DNA of 37,676 nt, from the NCBI GenBank assembly GCA_040751775.1, contig JBFMGD010000026.1:1-37676 (forward strand), in the 5' to 3' direction. The translations under genes and the position numbers were made by a program. This document shows, piece by piece, positions 15,011 to 23,065 of the stretch. Positions within the stretch are counted from its first letter, which is position 1. Each line of letters begins with the position of its first letter. The notes under the pieces were generated by a model, which worked only from the letters and a program-made list of their open reading frames with translations, did no database searches and was not told the DNA's origin. The DNA is from JBFMGD01 sp040751775 (GTDB lineage: Bacteria; Bacillota; Dethiobacteria; DTU022).

Positions 15011-15412
15011 TTGACAGGTAAAATGAAATACCTCAGTCCGGAATGGAAGACCGCGGTGGAAAGCCTGCTGAAAAGTGAGCTCAGCGCGGAGAAAATGAAC
15101 CGGATCAACTCATCCATGTCCAACATTTATCTCAACTGCCCCGACGGCAAAGAACGGTTCATCTATTTCAAGTATGTGGATGGTCTCCTGGAAGAGTTTA
15201 TGGTGGGTGAGGGAGAACCGCCGGAAGCGGAGTTTAAAATTACCGGCGATTACGAGACTCTGGCCAAAATCTCCCGGGGGGAAATGGGCTCTCAGGTAGC
15301 CTTAATGAGCGGCAAACTAAAATTAAAGGGGAATATGGTAAAAGCGCTCAAACTGGCTTCGATTGCCGATCGAATCAATAAGGTCATTTCCAAAGTAGAT
15401 GCCGCATATTAA
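15011..15412 (+). CDS. Free-standing SCP2-like (sterol carrier) domain protein
   Basis: A 133-aa single-domain protein, no signal peptide, presumably cytosolic. The pattern is SCP2-like: IYLNCPDGKERFIYFKYVDG, then EAEFKITGDYETLAKISRGE and LMSGKLKLKGNMVKALKLAS, the strand-helix order of SCP2 with the G-K-L-K-x-x-G-N/D turn near the end. The same turn occurs in the N-terminal domain of the glycyl-radical enzyme (MKGRIILEGNPMA), so the locus encodes two related lipid or acyl-CoA binding domains. TTG at 15011 is chosen because AAGGAGG (14996-15002) lies 8 bases upstream; a GTG at 15002 overlaps that site, and ATG 15023 is another option. It lies between tetR and the M24 gene. Confidence 0.8.
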   Translation: MTGKMKYLSPEWKTAVESLLKSELSAEKMNRINSSMSNIYLNCPDGKERFIYFKYVDGLLEEFMVGEGEPPEAEFKITGDYETLAKISRGEMGSQVALMSGKLKLKGNMVKALKLASIADRINKVISKVDAAY

Positions 15413-15434
15413 TTTTTTTAAGGAGGTCACAACC

Positions 15435-16649
15435 GTGCCGTCTTCTGATCCGTATTTTATTGATTTTCCGCGCCGGATTAAATCGATCCAGGAAGAAATG
15501 GCTAAAGAAGATCTTGATCTATACCTGGGATCGAGGCTCAGAACGCTATCCTGGACGCTCGACGCCTTCTGCCCCTGGCGAAGCTATGTGCTGATTCCCC
15601 GGGAGGGGCTGCCGGTGGCGTTCACTTTTGTCATTGATGCGGCCAGGGTGGCCGACGATTCCTGGCTGGACGAGGAACAGATCCGCGGTTATGCTCCGAT
15701 GGGCGGGCAAGATCAGATCACTCAAATTGCCGATTTTATTGTGGATGATCTGAAAGCGGGCAGCGGCCGGATCGGTTATGAAACCGGGCTGTCCAATTAT
15801 CTGCCCGAAGGAAATCTAACCCAGTACGAATATGAAGCCTTTAAAGAAGCTTTGCCGAAGGCAACGCTAATCAATGCGCATCATATCGTGGACCGGCTGG
15901 CCTTGATTAAAGATGAAGGAACGATTAACCGTTTTCGCGAAGCCTCGCGGCAGGTTGATCGCGGGCATCAGGCAGTTTATGAAGCGCTGATCGACGGCGG
16001 GTATAAAAATCTGACGGAAACCGAAATCGCCGGCATCGGCGCGCTGGCCATGCGCAAAGCCGGCAGCGAGTGGGAGTGGTCCTTTACCGGCGGCAATGAG
16101 ATTGCCAGCGGCTACCGGACCGGTTATATCGGCGGTGCCTGCACCCCGGCCGGCAGAAGAAAGATCCAACCAGGCGAACCGCTGATGGTCGATTTGCATG
16201 CCATGTTTAAACTGGGCCTGGGAGACCATTCGGTCAACTATCTAATCGGGCCGGCTACAGATCGCCAGTGGTGGCATGCTCATAATTTTCTCGATATGGT
16301 CAAATTAACCTTAAAGACGTATCAGGCGGGGATCACCCCTTCCGGCCTGGCGGCCGAGATGATCGGTTATGCCGACGAAAAGGGCTTCGCCGATTATATG
16401 GTACCCGGGTTTGAGCACGGCATCGGCATGATGGGCGACGAGTGGCGGATCGGGCCGCATGACGGGCCGATCCCTTACTGGACCAACCCGTTCCACTGCT
16501 ACCAGGAAAACGAGATGATCATTTGTGCAATGCAGTATGCCTGTGCTGAAGACAAAATCGGGTTCCGCTACGAAGCCCCCATTGTGATTAAGAAAAACAG
16601 CTGCGAACTGCTGCCCAAGCATCCCCTGGAAATCAGGGAAATTAAATAA
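15435..16649 (+). CDS. M24 (pita-bread fold, creatinase/aminopeptidase P-like) family protein
   Basis: A 404-aa cytosolic protein with an N-terminal creatinase-like domain (1-150) and a C-terminal pita-bread domain. Aligned by eye to the five metal ligands of M24 enzymes, D253 (MVDLHAMF), D264 (LGDHS), H328 (FEHGIGMMG) and E380 (RYEAPIVI) are present. The fourth ligand, usually the glutamate of an E-P-G motif, appears as M366 in IICAMQYAC. It may therefore be a non-peptidase member such as creatinase-like or lyase-like proteins. GTG 15435 follows AGGAGG by 8 bases. It is the last gene of the tetR-SCP2-M24 unit, implying a substrate shared with the glycyl-radical arm. Confidence 0.82.
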   Translation: MPSSDPYFIDFPRRIKSIQEEMAKEDLDLYLGSRLRTLSWTLDAFCPWRSYVLIPREGLPVAFTFVIDAARVADDSWLDEEQIRGYAPMGGQDQITQIADFIVDDLKAGSGRIGYETGLSNYLPEGNLTQYEYEAFKEALPKATLINAHHIVDRLALIKDEGTINRFREASRQVDRGHQAVYEALIDGGYKNLTETEIAGIGALAMRKAGSEWEWSFTGGNEIASGYRTGYIGGACTPAGRRKIQPGEPLMVDLHAMFKLGLGDHSVNYLIGPATDRQWWHAHNFLDMVKLTLKTYQAGITPSGLAAEMIGYADEKGFADYMVPGFEHGIGMMGDEWRIGPHDGPIPYWTNPFHCYQENEMIICAMQYACAEDKIGFRYEAPIVIKKNSCELLPKHPLEIREIK

Positions 16650-16655
16650 CCCGCG

Positions 16656-16714
16656 CCCGCCCGGGAGTCAAATTGGAATTAAAGCTCGATCCCTCGGGCG
16701 GGTTGCCTCTTTTA
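16656..16714 (+). terminator. Probable terminator after the M24 gene
   Basis: CCCGCCCG (16656-16663) pairs with CGGGCGGG (16695-16702), followed by TTGCCTCTTTT. The loop is long (about 31 bases) and the T-tract broken, so it is a moderate call. Confidence 0.55.
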
Positions 16715-16754
16715 AACCAACGCCGCGTTTTACTCGAGCGGTCCATTAATACTC

Positions 16755-17486
16755 TCAAGAAGGCACCGGGTCACCATCCGGCAGGCTCTCCGTAAACACG
16801 GTGGAGTGCTGTAGAAAGTTTTGATCGTATTTGACTGCCAGGTGATAGAGATAATCAAGCTGCTGTCGGTAGCAGGCAAGACTCTGATAGTACTCTTTTT
16901 CCGCGGCGGCCGCAGCCTTTATCAAGCAGGCCCAGAGACGGTCCAGGACATCTTCCAGGTCCGGGCGGTTGACCTGCAGCTCCATAATCGAGATGATTGC
17001 CAGGATGAAATCATTTTCTTCAGCGATAGGCTTGTCCGGCTTGCTTTTTAGAAATGCCTCAAGGTCCCGGTAAAGATTGCTGCCGCGCGCCATTAAAGAA
17101 TAGGCGTGGTGTGCCCAGTAATCGCTGCCCCGTTTCGGCAGGGGGATGCGCCCTCGTTGCATACGGCGGGCGTACTTGGCTTCGAGCAAGGCCACCTGGC
17201 GCGCGGGGGGATCGACAAATGCCGGGTTGCGTGAGACTCTCTCCCCGTTACAGCCCCCCTCAAAAGTGCTGGCGTGCTTATAACCGCGTAAAGCCATTTC
17301 GCGGACCGTAAGATCATGGCGCCGCCGCAACCGGGCCGGCTGATCCACCCAGCGGAGTATCTCGGGATGAGCGGCGTACCCTTTTTTGCGGCCGGTAATG
17401 ACACTGCACACCGCGTGGATTTCCACATGCTGTCCAAGCAGGTTTTGCCGGGAGAGGTACCCGGGATGAATATCCCAAACGCGCAT
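16755..17486 (-). CDS. Pyrimidine dimer DNA glycosylase-like protein
   Basis: A 243-aa protein. Residues 1-75 match the Pyr_excise family (T4 endonuclease V-like): MRVWDIHPGYLSRQNLLGQH, EIHAVCSVITG, KKGYAAHPEILRWV, then RHDLTVREMALRGYKH. Members nick DNA at UV-induced pyrimidine dimers by base excision plus a lyase step. The rest (about 110-243) is helical, with clusters of basic and aromatic residues, and is not recognised. The ATG at 17486 is preferred over an upstream in-frame start at 17519 because AGGTGAG lies 8 bases before it and the conserved region starts there. It is a single gene facing the M24 terminator. Activity is inferred from family only. Confidence 0.72.
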   Translation of the reverse strand: MRVWDIHPGYLSRQNLLGQHVEIHAVCSVITGRKKGYAAHPEILRWVDQPARLRRRHDLTVREMALRGYKHASTFEGGCNGERVSRNPAFVDPPARQVALLEAKYARRMQRGRIPLPKRGSDYWAHHAYSLMARGSNLYRDLEAFLKSKPDKPIAEENDFILAIISIMELQVNRPDLEDVLDRLWACLIKAAAAAEKEYYQSLACYRQQLDYLYHLAVKYDQNFLQHSTVFTESLPDGDPVPS

Positions 17487-17862
17487 AGCTGTTCTCACCT
17501 GACCGGCGGGATAAAGCACTAATAAATATATTATTGTAACCGGAAAAGAGCTCCGGCATGCTCGGGTTCTTTATTTAAGCGCACTAGCCGGCTCGCCGCG
17601 CCCGCCTCTTGATTTCCATTTGTATGAGCAGCAGCTCCAGGTTGGCCCGCTGGCGGGGGGTAAGAGCCTTTTAAAACATCTCCACTCCACGGATACTGAT
17701 TCATTGGTTAAGCATATGTTCGGGCTTGTCCAATTATAGACTTCCTGCTTCCCGGCTTTGTTCCCTCTATCTCCATCAACTGGTTTCATCATTTCCCGCT
17801 CAAATCACAAAATAAGATCGTAAAAAATAAGCGGCCATTTGCACAGAAACGGGTTTAAGGTG
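17487..17862. other. 376-bp intergenic region with a possible gene remnant
   Basis: On the minus strand at about 17586-17670 one frame reads KALTPRQRANLELLLIQMEI followed by a basic tail and a stop. This looks coding-like (amphipathic and charged), but it is preceded in frame by a stop codon and has no start. It may be the 3' end of a lost gene or chance. No RNA gene or strong hairpin is seen elsewhere here. Confidence 0.3.
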
Positions 17863-18930
17863 ATGAAAAGCAAAACTGCTTCTTTTCGGGGAATCATCCC
17901 GCCGGCGGTAAAAAAACCGATCAGGCGCCTCGCGGACAAGTGCCGGCGGGAGAAAGTCGTATTCGAGACTAAAACGCAATACAGCCGTCTGCGGGTTATC
18001 GACAAGGGCGGCTGCCGCTACCTGGTTTTTGATGACCGGGATGGCGCCCGGCGGGACCAGCCTCCGGAGTTGATCTACCAGAGCGTTGCGCCACTGGCGG
18101 ACAAGGGGCCGGTGCGTGCCGCGTATGTCGACTATTTTAATTTAACCTGGATTTTTCACCCCGGGCTGCGCCGGATCTGTATGATCGGCCTGGGCGGGGG
18201 AACCTTGCCCCGGCAGTTCTTGCGGGACTATCCGGAGCTGTTGTTAACCACGGTGGAAATCGACCCCGTCGTGGTGGAGGTGGCGTTTCGTTATTTTGAT
18301 TTACCGAAAGACAACCGTCACCTGATTATAGTGGACGACGGCCGGAACTACCTGGAGCAGTGCGGCGAGTGCTACGATGCGATTTTGCTGGATGCCTTTT
18401 TCGCGCGGTCCATCCCCTACCGCCTCTTCACCTGCGATTTTTTTATCAGCTGCGCGGGACGCCTCACTCCACAAGGGCTGTTGGCCGTCAATATCAACGG
18501 CGCGCTAGCCGGGCCGGGCAGCACCCTGTGCCGCTCAATCTGCAAGACCTTGAGCCGTGTTTTTCCCGAGCTGTATTTATTTGCCGCGAAAAAAGAGACA
18601 CCCGCGCAGTTCCAAAATGTAATTGTATTCGCGCCGCTGCACCCGCTAAACCTCTCTCCGGAAGATATTTACAGCAGGGCAGGCCGGCTGGTTGACGCCG
18701 GGGTGATCAAGCCCGACTATGCGCGGCAAGCGGCGCACCTGTATGAAAGTACGCCGGTTCTGGATGACGCCATAATTTTTACGGACCAGTCACCACCGGC
18801 GGGAGGAGCGCTTGATCTATACTTCAACAACCTCATTCAGGCTGACCCGGGAAGCACCCAGCAGGATTCGAGAAGAAGCTTCTCCATGCATTCTGCCTAT
18901 CAACATACTAAAAAACAACAGAATAACTAA
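17863..18930 (+). CDS. Spermidine synthase-like (polyamine aminopropyltransferase fold) methyltransferase-type protein
   Basis: A 355-aa Rossmann-fold protein like the spermine/spermidine synthase superfamily. The nucleotide-binding loop is ICMIGLGGGTLPRQF, then TTVEIDPVVVEVAFRYF with the acidic residues that hold the substrate ribose, VDDGRNYLEQ, and YDAILLDAF where a D in this position is catalytic in true synthases. A preceding LIYQSVAP-like strand matches the usual region. No membrane segments. Whether it makes spermidine is unclear: many bacterial homologues of this length are orphan. The ATG at 17863 has AAGGTG very close (2 bases); a TTG at 17839 lacks a site. The stop codon lies inside the terminator-like inverted repeat. 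Confidence 0.75.
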   Translation: MKSKTASFRGIIPPAVKKPIRRLADKCRREKVVFETKTQYSRLRVIDKGGCRYLVFDDRDGARRDQPPELIYQSVAPLADKGPVRAAYVDYFNLTWIFHPGLRRICMIGLGGGTLPRQFLRDYPELLLTTVEIDPVVVEVAFRYFDLPKDNRHLIIVDDGRNYLEQCGECYDAILLDAFFARSIPYRLFTCDFFISCAGRLTPQGLLAVNINGALAGPGSTLCRSICKTLSRVFPELYLFAAKKETPAQFQNVIVFAPLHPLNLSPEDIYSRAGRLVDAGVIKPDYARQAAHLYESTPVLDDAIIFTDQSPPAGGALDLYFNNLIQADPGSTQQDSRRSFSMHSAYQHTKKQQNN

Positions 18931-18957
18931 ATGTGCCCGGCACGTTTAGTTATTCTG
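18919..18957. terminator. Perfect 13-bp inverted repeat at the convergent gene ends
   Basis: CAGAATAACTAAA (18919-18931) pairs exactly with TTTAGTTATTCTG (18945-18957). The inner bases GTGC/GCAC pair too, giving a stem of about 17 bp. It contains the stop of the spermidine-synthase-like gene and probably serves both convergent transcripts. The U-rich 3' arm stands in for a U-tract. Confidence 0.65.
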
Positions 18958-18970
18958 TCGATCATTGGGC

Positions 18971-19096
18971 TTAGATCTCTTCCTCTTCCGGCTGCTGCTT
19001 TGCTTTCCTGGCCAGGATGGCTTTAAAAAGCTTCAGTTTCAGGGAACCGATCACGACCACGCCGACGGCGATAAGCACCCACCAGTGCCATTCCAT
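18971..19096 (-). CDS. 41-aa single-pass membrane peptide in the ABC exporter operon
   Basis: A short gene with a strong ribosome-binding site (AAAGGAGG, 9 bases before the ATG at 19096). The peptide starts MEWHWWVLIAVGVVVIGSLK, one clear transmembrane helix, followed by a lysine/arginine-rich segment and an acidic tail ending EEEEI. It begins 20 bp after the stop of the ABC-2 permease gene on the same strand, so it is probably co-transcribed as the last gene of that operon. I do not recognise a family. A small accessory subunit is a guess from position. Confidence 0.65.
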   Translation of the reverse strand: MEWHWWVLIAVGVVVIGSLKLKLFKAILARKAKQQPEEEEI

Positions 19097-19116
19097 CCAC
19101 TTAACCTCCTTTCAAT

Positions 19117-20115
19117 CTAGCGGATTTGAAACCTTCTCCGGAATAACTGCACAATAACGGCTAAAAACACTGCCCCCAATACCAGGGTGAGCCAGGCCGG
19201 CAGCCAGAAACCGTAACCGGTGCTGCCGGGGAAGAAAACCTCCCGGACGGCCTGGAACTGCCAGTAGTTGGGCAGGATATAGAACAGATACTGGTACTTC
19301 TCGGACACGAAGATCGTCAAGATCGGTATCGTCATATACACGGGCATAATCACCTTCAGCGAGGCGATGGCGGTAATCTGGTTGTTGGCCGTCCCCCCCA
19401 CCGCCAGGCCGATCGCCGTAATGACGAAACCGGAGAAGGCGATCAACAGCAACAGCAGCCCGTAGTTTATACCCGAGCCGGCCAAAATCAGCCCCGTGCC
19501 CAGTGTGATTATTCCCCCGGTAATAACCGAGAGCAAACCCCTCGCGGCGATAAAGTGGGAGAGCCTGAGCGGTGTGACAGCCGCGGCCTGAATCGCCCTG
19601 CTCTCTTTTTCATCGACAATGTTGAAACCGGCGGCCGTCCCCCCGATCAGGGCGGCCATCATGATCAGGGCGGCAAAAAGAACCTGGTTCAGCAGAGAGT
19701 CCGCTTCACTGACACTGACAGTGGTAAGCTCTACCAGGTCATACCCGGCGGCAACTTTAGCCGCCACCGCCTCGAAGCTTTCCATGATCCCCGGCTCCTC
19801 ATCCCCTTCAAAAATCAGGCTTAAGTCCCCGTTACCGGGGACGATCCCCGCCACGGTATCAGGGCGCTCCACCCTGTCTATTACGGCAGCGGTATGATCA
19901 TACAGTTCAACGGCGCCGTACTGATCCAGCGCAGCGACAACCGCGCCTCCCACACCCCGGTCAACGGCAAAATGCAGCCCGGCCTCTTCAACAGAGGGTA
20001 AAAAGGCTTTCAGAAGCACCGCTACCAGCAGGGGAGCCAGTATAGTGTAGAGGACAATATTATCCCGCAGCGCCGTGGTAAAATCCTGCCTGAGATAGCT
20101 CCATATTTTTTTCAT
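19117..20115 (-). CDS. ABC-2 type transporter permease
   Basis: A 332-aa membrane protein. One N-terminal helix (IVLYTILAPLLVAVLLKAFL) is followed by a large outer loop of about 130 residues and five or six C-terminal helices, with the family's cytoplasmic turn near DEKESRAIQAAAVTPLRLSH. That layout is the ABC-2 exporter permease (drug, lipid or peptide export class). The ATG at 20115 is preferred: GGAGGG is just upstream and it overlaps the previous permease stop by 4 bases (ATGA). A longer in-frame start at 20367 would overlap that gene heavily. It forms the transporter with the preceding permease and ATPase. Confidence 0.87.
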   Translation of the reverse strand: MKKIWSYLRQDFTTALRDNIVLYTILAPLLVAVLLKAFLPSVEEAGLHFAVDRGVGGAVVAALDQYGAVELYDHTAAVIDRVERPDTVAGIVPGNGDLSLIFEGDEEPGIMESFEAVAAKVAAGYDLVELTTVSVSEADSLLNQVLFAALIMMAALIGGTAAGFNIVDEKESRAIQAAAVTPLRLSHFIAARGLLSVITGGIITLGTGLILAGSGINYGLLLLLIAFSGFVITAIGLAVGGTANNQITAIASLKVIMPVYMTIPILTIFVSEKYQYLFYILPNYWQFQAVREVFFPGSTGYGFWLPAWLTLVLGAVFLAVIVQLFRRRFQIR

Positions 20116-21158
20116 GACCGGCCCTCCTTCATCAGTTTTCGGTGCACCAGCGGCAAGCAAAGGGCAAATGCGGCGGCGTTGAGCGCCAGCAACAGCCAAA
20201 CCAGCAGGAAGACCGGTTTGCCGGTGGGCACAAGGAGCTCTCTTAACCCGAACAGCAAGGGATACGATGGCAGGTACGTTAACACCGCCGGTGAAAAAGC
20301 AGGATAGCCATAGGAGATAATCGGAACCATATTCAGCATTAACAGGCCCACTCCGACAAAGATCCACTCGGAGATGTTGTTGAAAAATACCGCCACCGCT
20401 GCCCCGGCGAGAGTGTAGAACGATACTGCCAGGGCCAAAACCAGGCAGAGAAGCGGCAAGTTGGGCGGAAGCCCCATGGTAGAGAAAATGAACACCAGGC
20501 CGTAAATCAAACCGAGGGAAGCAAAGACCAGCGTCTTGGATAGTAAATAAGCTCCCGTCCGCCCGGGGCTGACGCGGTAAGCCTTAATCGTGCCCTCGCT
20601 TTTTTCCTGGAATATCATCACCGCCACCATTAAAAATCCGATCACGATCACTTCAAATGCCAGCAGGGAGGGTAGGGCATGCATCTTGTTGGAAACCGGC
20701 TCCACCAGTTCCCGCAGGTATTCCACCTGATAACCGCCGCCCGGAGAGAGCCCTGCGGACTCGGCCATGGTTTTTTCGAGGGAAGCCCGAAGCAAATTGA
20801 CGTTTTCAGGGCTTAAGGCTCCGTGATGCAGCATCACTACCTGCAGCGACTCAAGCGAACCCCGGTATACCAACCCCACGCTCTGCCGGTCCTGCAGGAC
20901 AGCTTCATGCAAGGAATCATAGCTGTTGAAAACCCACTCTTCCGCTACCCCGGCCTCCAGCAAGGCCCCTTTTAGCACGGTATGCTCAGTTTCGTCCAAA
21001 AAATACTGCCTCATCCCCTCAAACTCACTGTCGGGAATCAGGAAATGGACAGTCAGGATCATGATTACCAGGGTTCCGCCCATCACCCAGGCCAGGGCAT
21101 TGCGCAGCGTCACGTTAAGGTCCAATTTAAACAGGTTGACCAGTCTACTGAACATCAT
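20112..21158 (-). CDS. ABC-2 type transporter permease
   Basis: A 348-aa membrane protein of the same layout as its neighbour: an N-terminal helix (LAWVMGGTLVIMILTVHFLI), a large external loop, then five or more helices with EKSEGTIKAYRVSPGRTGAYLLSK as the cytoplasmic ABC-2 segment. The two permeases are clearly related in architecture and likely form a heterodimer with one ATPase pair. It overlaps the ATPase gene by 4 bases (ATGA) and the downstream permease by 4 bases, so translation is coupled through the operon. Confidence 0.87.
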   Translation of the reverse strand: MMFSRLVNLFKLDLNVTLRNALAWVMGGTLVIMILTVHFLIPDSEFEGMRQYFLDETEHTVLKGALLEAGVAEEWVFNSYDSLHEAVLQDRQSVGLVYRGSLESLQVVMLHHGALSPENVNLLRASLEKTMAESAGLSPGGGYQVEYLRELVEPVSNKMHALPSLLAFEVIVIGFLMVAVMIFQEKSEGTIKAYRVSPGRTGAYLLSKTLVFASLGLIYGLVFIFSTMGLPPNLPLLCLVLALAVSFYTLAGAAVAVFFNNISEWIFVGVGLLMLNMVPIISYGYPAFSPAVLTYLPSYPLLFGLRELLVPTGKPVFLLVWLLLALNAAAFALCLPLVHRKLMKEGRS

Positions 21159-22009
21159 GCCAGTTCCCTTCCCGTCAATTTGATAAAGATCTGCTCCAGG
21201 GTGGCTTCCTGGGTGTGGATCGTCTGAATCTCCTTCTCCGTAACCACCTTGTTGAAGGCCGCCCGTTCGGACTCGCTGCCGAGGAAAAACAGCTCGCTTT
21301 CAAACCCGGCACCGTTTTTGTATTCGACTTTGACCGAACGTTCACCGTATTTAAGCTTCAACTCCCGCGGCGAATCCATCGCTACAATGCTGCCCTCGTT
21401 CAGGAAGGCAACGCGATCACACAGCTCTTCGGCGATATACATGTTGTGCGTGGTCAAAAAGATGGTGCAGCCTTCTTTCTTCTTCCGGATAATCAGTTCC
21501 TTAATCCGGTTGGCCGTCACCGGATCAAGCCCCGATGTGGGCTCATCCAGGAAGAGGATCCGCGGCCTGTTGATCAGCGATCTGCAGAACACCAGCCGCT
21601 GTTTCATCCCCTTGGAGTAGGCGGCGGCTTTTTTGTAAGCCGCTTCTTTCAGGCCGACCAGGTCCAGCAGCTCCAGTGGGGGAACGGTGGACACATCGAA
21701 AAGGCCGGCGTAGTATTTCAGGTTTTCATAACCCGTCAGCTTGGCATAGAGGTTCGGATGTTCAAAGGAGACGCCGATCCGGTTGAAAAAGTTCGCACCC
21801 ACTTTTTTTACGGAAACGCCGTCATAGTCTATTGCACCGCGCTGCAGCTCCAACAGGCCGATCATCAGGTTTTGCACGGTACTCTTGCCGGCGCCGCTGG
21901 GGCCCAGGAAACCGAAAATCTCCCCCCGGTCGATCGTAAACGAAACATCCCGCACCGCATGCTGCCCTTTACCCGTGTAGTCATGAAACAGCTCTTTCAC
22001 CTGAATCAA
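21155..22009 (-). CDS. ABC transporter ATP-binding protein
   Basis: A 284-aa ATPase driving the two ABC-2 permeases. The full motif set is present: Walker A GPSGAGKST, a Q-loop region, signature YSKGMKQRL (a variant of LSGGQ common in ABC-2 exporters), Walker B ILFLDEPTSGLD and the switch histidine in LTTHNMY. About 70 C-terminal residues follow the nucleotide domain, as in drug and lantibiotic exporters. The start is TTG at 22009 inside the sequence TTGA, which overlaps the stop of the regulator gene. Confidence 0.93.
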   Translation of the reverse strand: MIQVKELFHDYTGKGQHAVRDVSFTIDRGEIFGFLGPSGAGKSTVQNLMIGLLELQRGAIDYDGVSVKKVGANFFNRIGVSFEHPNLYAKLTGYENLKYYAGLFDVSTVPPLELLDLVGLKEAAYKKAAAYSKGMKQRLVFCRSLINRPRILFLDEPTSGLDPVTANRIKELIIRKKKEGCTIFLTTHNMYIAEELCDRVAFLNEGSIVAMDSPRELKLKYGERSVKVEYKNGAGFESELFFLGSESERAAFNKVVTEKEIQTIHTQEATLEQIFIKLTGRELA

Positions 22010-22368
22010 TTTGTTTCTTCCTCCTTCGCACTCGCCTGAGGCGTGGCGCTTTTTTTCAAAAGTTCAATCATCTCTTCCAGTTCCCGCAGGTATTGCTGCA
22101 AAGCCTCAAAACCCTGTCGCGTCAGGGAAACGCGAGTCAACGGTTTGCGTTCCCGGATTGACTTGGTGATCGCAACATAGCCCGCCTCCTCCAACCTTTT
22201 CAACTGGATGGAGAGATTACCCGCGGTCAGGCCGAGCTTCTCTTTGAGCTCGGTAAAAGAGACCTGCTTGCCGCCCGCGGCCAGGTAACTGATGATCTGC
22301 AAGCGGGTGGGCTCATGAATAATCCTGTCCGGGGTAAAGCCTTCCTTTCCACCGCCGCTATTGATCAT
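22006..22368 (-). CDS. Winged-helix transcriptional regulator
   Basis: A 120-aa DNA-binding protein with a winged helix-turn-helix: PTRLQIISYLAAGGKQVSFT, ELKEKLGLTAGNLSIQLKRL (recognition helix), EEAGYVAITKSIRERKPLTR (wing), then a helix for dimerisation (LQQYLRELEEMIELL). It is like the ArsR/MarR-type HTH_34 group. No metal-binding cysteines are visible. The ATG at 22368 has AGAGG 8 bases upstream; TTG at 22371 is possible. It is encoded inside the operon it probably controls: the GTTTAT half-sites at 23066-23088 are the likely operator. It overlaps the upstream membrane protein gene by 11 bases. Confidence 0.85.
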   Translation of the reverse strand: MINSGGGKEGFTPDRIIHEPTRLQIISYLAAGGKQVSFTELKEKLGLTAGNLSIQLKRLEEAGYVAITKSIRERKPLTRVSLTRQGFEALQQYLRELEEMIELLKKSATPQASAKEEETN

Positions 22369-23044
22369 CAACGCTGCCTCTTTTCACCGGGCTGCTCAGA
22401 TACAGAAAAAGGGAAGAGAGGATAAAGCCGGCCGCAAAGGTGATCCCCAGCGTCACCAGGGGGTGAAGGGTTGCCGCGATGAAAAGAGTCAGGAGTCCCG
22501 TCGCCGTCAACCAGACGCCCAGGAGATAGAACTCTTTCATAAAGAAAAGACTGCTCATCGAGATGATCAGGAGGCCCAACAGTATGGCCACAGCAGGGGT
22601 TATATAAAGGTCGTGACCCCGGGTGTCCAGGAAAATGCTCACCAGGGTTATGACCGCGATATTAGGGAAAACCAGCGCCACGAAACGGTTAGTGTAGAGT
22701 TCTTCCAACAGCTTGAATACGGTTAGATCGAAGCCGACTTTCCGGGCGCCGTGTAAAAAGTTCCTGATCTTGACAAAACCGACGCCGGCAAAGAACAAAC
22801 CGATCAACACAAACAGGATCACCCTAAGTTTTTCAGGAATAGCTTCAAAGGTCCCATAGTGCTCCAGCAAGTAGTAAAATACCGCTGAAAATGCGGCGAT
22901 CAGCAGTCCGGCAGCCAGCAAGATCCCCTTTAACGCGCCTCCTGTATCGATAAAGTTAATAATACTGTCGCTTTTACTGACGGCATCTTTAATCAGCTTC
23001 AGATCGGTGATGACCTCCCGCAAATCCGGCGCTTCTTTATCCAT
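22358..23044 (-). CDS. Polytopic membrane protein, first gene of the ABC exporter operon
   Basis: A 228-aa protein with a soluble N-terminal helix (about 1-35, DLREVITDLKLIKDAVSKSD) and about seven hydrophobic segments in helix pairs (GILLAAGLLIAAFSAVFYYL, VILFVLIGLFFAGVGFV, and others). I do not recognise a named family. Its place as the first gene, overlapping the winged-helix regulator, suggests the pair sense something at the membrane and control the exporter. AAGGAG precedes the ATG at 23044 by about 9 bases. Confidence 0.7.
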   Translation of the reverse strand: MDKEAPDLREVITDLKLIKDAVSKSDSIINFIDTGGALKGILLAAGLLIAAFSAVFYYLLEHYGTFEAIPEKLRVILFVLIGLFFAGVGFVKIRNFLHGARKVGFDLTVFKLLEELYTNRFVALVFPNIAVITLVSIFLDTRGHDLYITPAVAILLGLLIISMSSLFFMKEFYLLGVWLTATGLLTLFIAATLHPLVTLGITFAAGFILSSLFLYLSSPVKRGSVDDQ

Positions 23045-23065
23045 CTAAAACAGCTCCTTAATTTA

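Noticed and set aside
21215..22039. A 274-codon open frame on the plus strand
   Set aside because: It is antisense to the ABC ATPase gene, whose full motif set shows the minus strand is the coding one.
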